Of a stretch of 64,000 bases of DNA, positions 59,720 to 64,000 are shown in pieces. The translations under genes and the position numbers were made by a program. Under the pieces are notes generated by a model. The model saw nothing but the letters and a program-made list of their open reading frames with translations. It did no database searches and had not been told where the DNA came from. The stretch comes from Ariolimax columbianus (lineage: Eukaryota > Mollusca > Gastropoda > Stylommatophora > Arionidae), in the NCBI GenBank assembly GCA_036924085.1, contig JAVGWX010000005.1, forward strand, positions 37,231,983 to 37,295,982, written 5' to 3'. Position 1 is the stretch's first letter; each line of letters opens with the position of its first letter.

Positions 59720-60838
59720 TCCCAGTCTCTGACCTCCATACTCGAGAGCGATAGGTCTTTATTTGGTTGTCCGTACAGATTGAAAATGCGAAGCTTCGTC
59801 TCTTGAGCCATTATGTCAACTCCTACAATTTCTGCTTGTCCGGTGTGACTGACAGGTACCGCGCTACTCGGTATGCAGTTTCTGGTCAGTATCAGGACCC
59901 CTCCTTTGTGACCTTCTCTATCGAGGCGGAAGGTCTGGTATCCTCTGATTGAGAATTTATGATTATTGTTGAGGTGCGTTTCCTGGATACATGCCACGTC
60001 AATCTTACCTTCATGCAGGTGATGTGTTAGGGAAAGTTTATTGTTAATGACTCCCTCTGCATTCCACTGTAGTATTTTGAGGGTCTTGAGTTTTTGGTCA
60101 ATGGAAGTTGCCCCATAGCCATGTGCCTTGACTCCACAACACATGGGTGGGTGACCACCAGTAGTCAAGGGTGGGCCCCTTCGAGGCGTGAGGCCCGGCA
60201 CTCTCGCTGCCTGGCGGGACTCCGCAGGATGAGCGCCATACGTTTTTCTAATAGGTTGTACTGTCATCATACTGCGATTTACGTTGCACTGTTTTGTTAG
60301 GCTTGTGGCCCAGTGCATCCGATTTCAACAGGCGTTTCTGTAGGGATGCCCTCCTTAGCCTTTGGCTGTCCCCAGCCTATCTGCAAGGCAGCAGTTTGTG
60401 AAGTTTTCTCTCTTATGGAAGTTGTCTTACAAGACTGACGAGTCTTCACTACTCGTGTCTATAGGATGCGGTAATGATATATGAGATGTAATATATGATA
60501 TATGATATGGACTATGTACTGGTTTGTACTAACCCGGAAGAGAGGCAGTCTAGTGTGTCTGTATCCCAGGATCGTCACGTCCTGCCAGAAACGTATCATG
60601 TGCATGTGGGCGGGGTACCTCTTTGCTCCCTTTATTTTCTCGGCACATCTTCAGTGATGGTACACCTAGCATTCCCCGCCACCTGGGAGGTTGACACAGT
60701 AGGGCTAGTCTGCTAGTCTGCATCTTTTCTGCGTCCATTGGTATGGCTGATAGCGTACAGAGGTAGAGATCGAGGCAGGAGTGCATTTAACCAGGGGACA
60801 AGCCTGGTAATGTCACGGAGATGTTGTTCGCCTAGTGT
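59720..60838 (-). mobile_element. I-like LINE copy C, 5' end only
   Basis: Minus strand. 5' leader 60,838-60,319, then ATG at 60,318 and the endonuclease to about 59,735: LQWNAEG, QETHLNNN, FNLYGQPNK. It breaks at SLSSME, before the GDFN motif. It has the 5' end and lacks the 3' part, the reverse of usual truncation. Its leader begins a few bases after the end of a 28S rRNA segment in the same orientation. Confidence 0.85.
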
Positions 60839-60854
60839 GCGGACAGATCTCATG

Positions 60855-61268
60855 GTCATTGGTTGAGTCTCGACAGTTCACAGTGAGGTGGCTGCTCTAC
60901 TGTTTTCGACACCCCGACCAGGAACTAAGTCTTATGTTGGTGGTTTCGCACCCCATCGCCGTATAAGGTGAATATCAAGCAGCTGTCCGCCCGCTTTGAT
61001 CGGCGGACGACAGAGACCTCTTTCTGTGGCTCTACCGGATAGGGCTGGGGCGCGAGCCTCAGGTCCCGAACATGTAGGAGCCTCCCATTGCAGTGGTGCT
61101 GAGATTGTGGGCGGGATTCCGGCTTACAGGGATTCGGCCGTAATCCCTCACATGGTAGCCTCGCGCTACCAGGCTTATCAGCCTGGTACGTGAACCAAAG
61201 TGTCTGCGGCTCCTCTCGAATTGAGCTGGATTTCCGTAGCAGCGCCCTGTCATTTGTAGGGTAAAACT
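60855..61268 (-). rRNA. 28S rRNA, divergent 3' end
   Basis: On the minus strand the segment follows the 28S 3'-terminal layout: GACAGGTCAG, GTTTTACCCTAC, CGAGAGGAGCCGCAG, GGCTGATAAGCC, GCTACCATGTGAGGGATTA, GAATCCCGCCC, CCTGGTCGGGGTGTCG, AGAGCAGC. The order is right but many conserved bases are changed, so this is very probably a pseudogene. It ends near 60,855, close to where 28S normally ends. Confidence 0.7.
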
Positions 61269-61555
61269 GACCTCTGACCTGTCTTCAGATGGTCTATTTC
61301 CAGCACCCGTTTACTATTTGACCAGACGAATTAATTGAGGGCTTTTGTTTGTCAATGACCAGGTATTTGAAATCTGCGTTTTCTGCGGGGTTAAACACGA
61401 TTTCCGTAGCGTTCTTTCATTAGAATGTTAGAGAGCTGACTTGTCTTCCGTGAGTCTAATACCAGCGTACGTTCATTATTAGACCCAACGGTAGTGCTTT
61501 CGATTTATCAGTCGTTCTACAGTATTGGCGTGTTCAGTCAAATTAAGCCGCAGGT

Positions 61556-61591
<36 letters not shown>

Positions 61592-61690
61592 GCGAACACT
61601 AGATGCGAGACAATCAAGTTACCGAGAGGATAGCCCCAGATTTTCGAGGGTCTAATTCCAGCACCCGTTTCATATTAGTCCCAACGAAAG
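61269..61690 (-). pseudogene. scrambled 18S/28S rDNA tandem
   Basis: Three imperfect units. Each holds a 28S-like piece (near CTGGxxTTAGACC) at about 61,640, 61,450 and 61,290. A second 18S piece (about 61,528-61,591, with AATTGACGGAAGGGCACC) sits between the first two. The 18S piece repeats part of the 18S at 61,730-61,790. This cannot form a normal small-subunit 3' domain. Confidence 0.7.
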
Positions 61691-61747
61691 TGCTCTCGGC
61701 ATGTCAATCATGTCAGTGTTTGGCCGTGTTGAGTCAAATTAATCCGC

Positions 61748-61796
<49 letters not shown>

Positions 61797-62962
61797 TTTG
61801 CAAACCATACTTCCCCCGGAACCCAAACACTTTGGTTTCCCGGAAGCTGCCCGCAGAGTCATCGAAGCAACTCCTGCGGATCGCTAGTCGGCATCGTTTA
61901 TGGTCAGAACTACGACGGTATCTGATCGTCTTCGCGCCTCTGACTTTCGTTCTTGATTAATGAAAACATTCTTGACAAATGCTTTCGCAGTAGCTCGTCT
62001 TGCGGCGATCCAAGAATTTCACCTCTAACGCCGCAATACGAATTCCACCGTTTGTCCCTGTTAATCATTACCTCCAGTTCCGAAAACCAACAAAATAGAA
62101 CTGAGGTCCTATTCCATTATTCCATGCACCATTATTCAGGCAGCCGAGGCCTGCTTTGAACACTAATTTTTTCAAAGTAAACGCGCCGGCCACCCAGGAC
62201 GCTCAGCGAAGAGCACCCGTGGGAGAGAGCCCGCAGACGGAAGGGCTGGAGACAACGGGCAGTGAACCGGCGCGAGCCAGACCGCCCGCCTGCGCCTGAG
62301 ATCCAACTACGAGCTTTTTAACCGCAACAACTTTAATATACGCTATTGGAGCTGGAATTACCGCGGCTGCTGGCACCAGACTTGCCCTCCAATAGATCCT
62401 CGTTAAAGGGTTTAAAGTGTACTCATTCCAATTACGGGGCCTCGAAAGAGTCCCGTATTGTTATTTTTCGTCACTACCTCCCCGTGCCGGGAGTGGGTAA
62501 GTTGCGCGCCTGCTGCCTTCCTTGGATGTGGTAGCCGTTTCTCATGTTCCCTCTCCGGAATCGAACCCTGATTCCCCGTTACCCGTTACAAACGTGGTAG
62601 GCGTGTCACGTACCATCGACATTTGATAGGGCAGACATTTGAAAGATGCGTCGCCGGCACATGAGGCCATGCGACCAGCACAAAGTTATCCAGAGTCACC
62701 AGTGGGGACGCCGCAACCCCGCGAGGGGAAACGACGATTGGTTTTGAACTAATAAAAGCGCTCTTTCCGCGAGGGTCGGAGCTTAGTAAGCATGTATTAG
62801 CTCTAGAATTGCCACAGTTATCCAAGTAGGATCGTGTCATCTAAGGAACCTCGACTGATTTAATGAGACATTCGCGGTTTCACCGTGAGACAGTGTGAAC
62901 TTAGACATGCATGGCTTAATCTTTGAGACAAGCATATGACTACTGGCAGGATCAACCAGATA
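61684..62962 (-). rRNA. 18S rRNA, 5' two thirds
   Basis: The 5' end is TATCTGGTTGATCCTGCC at 62,962. Universal blocks follow in order: GCCAGCAGCCGCGG, GGTGAAATTCTTGGATC, GAACGAAAGTCAGAGG, AATTGACGGAAGGGCACC. Colinearity ends near 61,690; the last third and the ITS regions are missing. Several near-invariant positions differ: GGATTAATTT for GGCTTAATTT, GGTTTGCAAAG for GGTTGCAAAG, GATCGCCGCAAG. It is likely a non-functional copy, though long and well preserved. Read as lophotrochozoan. Confidence 0.85.
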
Positions 62963-63588
62963 TCTGTCGGAGACGTACGTACAGCACACACCGGTCGAAG
63001 GGTGTGTAAAAAGCCTCACTGGGACGGCCGCAGGGACCGACTGACGGGACGGACGGACGGTTGTTCCACCCGTCCCTCACTCCGTCGACCTAGGACCGCC
63101 TGACAGGGGCCCCCTACATGCACCAGATGACCGACCGACCGGGCTCGCTCGAGGAGGGATGGCAGTGCTCTGTACAGAACGGATCCCAACGACCTCTGCG
63201 ATGAATTTCACTGGGACTAGAGACAATTTGGCCTGCCGGCCTGCCCTTCTCCCGAGGGTTGGTTCCCGGGAGAACACAGGGCCTTCAGGCACGATTCCTG
63301 CTTTCCATTTGCCGGTCACAAGCTCTTTGCGAGAGTCTGACCACCAGCGAGACGAACTGTCGAGCTCTGCTACAAGCCTTAGATAAATCACCACCGACTG
63401 ACAACGTTTCTTGATACGGACCAGAGCAGCGCACCTCGGTGGAGGAGACCGCATGCCCGAAAGCTCAACGGGGAAAGGCGGGCGAGCGTTTTCCGCAAGC
63501 CCGCGTTATCGCTCCGCCTGGCGGGACTGAGATCGCTTTACGAACACTGGTTGAAATTGAATCGCGGCGGCGAGACAACTACCCCAGA
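62963..63588 (-). other. probable rDNA 5' external transcribed spacer
   Basis: GC-rich sequence directly upstream of the 18S 5' end, sharply different from its AT-rich surroundings. It contains GGAC repeats at 63,046-63,060. No coding content: open frames on both strands are by-products of high GC. Ends abruptly at 63,588. Confidence 0.55.
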
Positions 63589-63589
63589 T

Positions 63590-63735
63590 CATCAATTGAT
63601 TGATTGTGTGGAGATGGTCTGTGATAAAGAATCCTTTTCTGAATCCGGCCTTTAGCTTGTTCACAACGCTCATGACGTATATGTTGAGTTGCTTGTAGAT
63701 TCTGTTGGCAATAACTCTAATGACATTTAATGCAT
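63590..63735 (-). mobile_element. LINE RT scrap next to rDNA
   Basis: Minus strand: NVIRVIANRIYKQLN, KLKAGFRKGFFITDHLHTINQL. Same family as 34.3-35.9 kb. It breaks off where the rDNA begins, on the same strand. Confidence 0.65.
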
Positions 63736-63775
<40 letters not shown>

Positions 63776-63776
63776 C
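63736..63776. repeat. TA microsatellite
   Basis: Forty bases of TA repeats with one TTTA interruption, between the LINE scrap and SINE-like family 5. Confidence 0.9.
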
Positions 63777-63784
63777 AAATAATA

Positions 63785-64000
63785 AATAAATCCTCCTCTC
63801 GCTACAACCAGCTAACACCAGAGCTGGATCATGCACTGGGGTATCCGCCACTACATGTCCCAGCTTTGGTATTAGAAGGGTTTCCTGCTTAGCAGACTAA
63901 GCTCAAGGAGCTTATTACTCTGCTGCATTGGAACAGAGGGTGGTTAATCGATGTGCAAGTTTATCTTAGTAGACTTAAAACACTAGAGCAAAATAGACCC
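63785..64000. repeat. SINE-like repeat, family 5, rearranged copy
   Basis: The first 70 bases match 20,768-20,835 directly. The rest (63,880-64,000) matches the complement of 20,640-20,770. Either the copy is internally inverted or two copies meet head to head. Confidence 0.5.

Noticed and set aside
62346..63454. Open frames in the GC-rich right end
   Set aside because: They overlap 18S rRNA and its upstream spacer. High GC lowers stop frequency.

Overview
This is a eukaryotic, intron-bearing, transposon-dense window from an animal nuclear genome. The 5' two thirds of an 18S rRNA read as a lophotrochozoan (mollusc-like) sequence. The LINE families with RNase H domains, the long tetranucleotide microsatellite and the large C2H2 zinc-finger genes also fit a mollusc. 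The species cannot be named from the sequence. Nothing looks bacterial: there are no operons or Shine-Dalgarno sites.

The only host protein-coding genes I can support belong to one local family of C2H2 zinc-finger genes. Gene A (+, from before 1,361 to 3,197) enters from the left with its last two exons. Gene B (-, 30,397 to 15,000) is a complete five-exon gene with 17 fingers. Copy C (-, 40,680-41,370) is a decayed finger array. Gene D (+, exons at 52,489, 53,446 and 59,245) shows the first three exons, paralogous to those of B, and no finger exon in view. Splice sites, exon lengths and phases agree between paralogs. The short N-terminal exons each carry a KQE/KEE motif, usually in a SUMO-consensus-like psi-K-x-E context.

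Almost everything else is mobile DNA. There are at least six LINE types (I-like with RNase H, CR1-like, several RTE-like or related) and several SINE-like families, some with tRNA-like A and B boxes. A TTAA-flanked piggyBac-type element, a mariner-type foldback MITE and a hAT-like pseudogene are also present. Insertions are nested up to three deep at 46.8-51.6 kb, with clean target-site duplications. Nearly all LINE reading frames are broken.

The right end (60.85-63.59 kb, - strand) is a GC-rich rDNA island. It holds a likely 5' ETS, about 1.25 kb of 18S, a scrambled stretch of repeated 18S and 28S pieces, and a divergent 28S 3' end that abuts the 5' end of an I-like LINE. Long stretches at 1-570, 9.2-11.4, 21.2-22.2, 25.4-26.3, 31.4-32.1 and 35.9-36.6 kb hold no gene I recognise.
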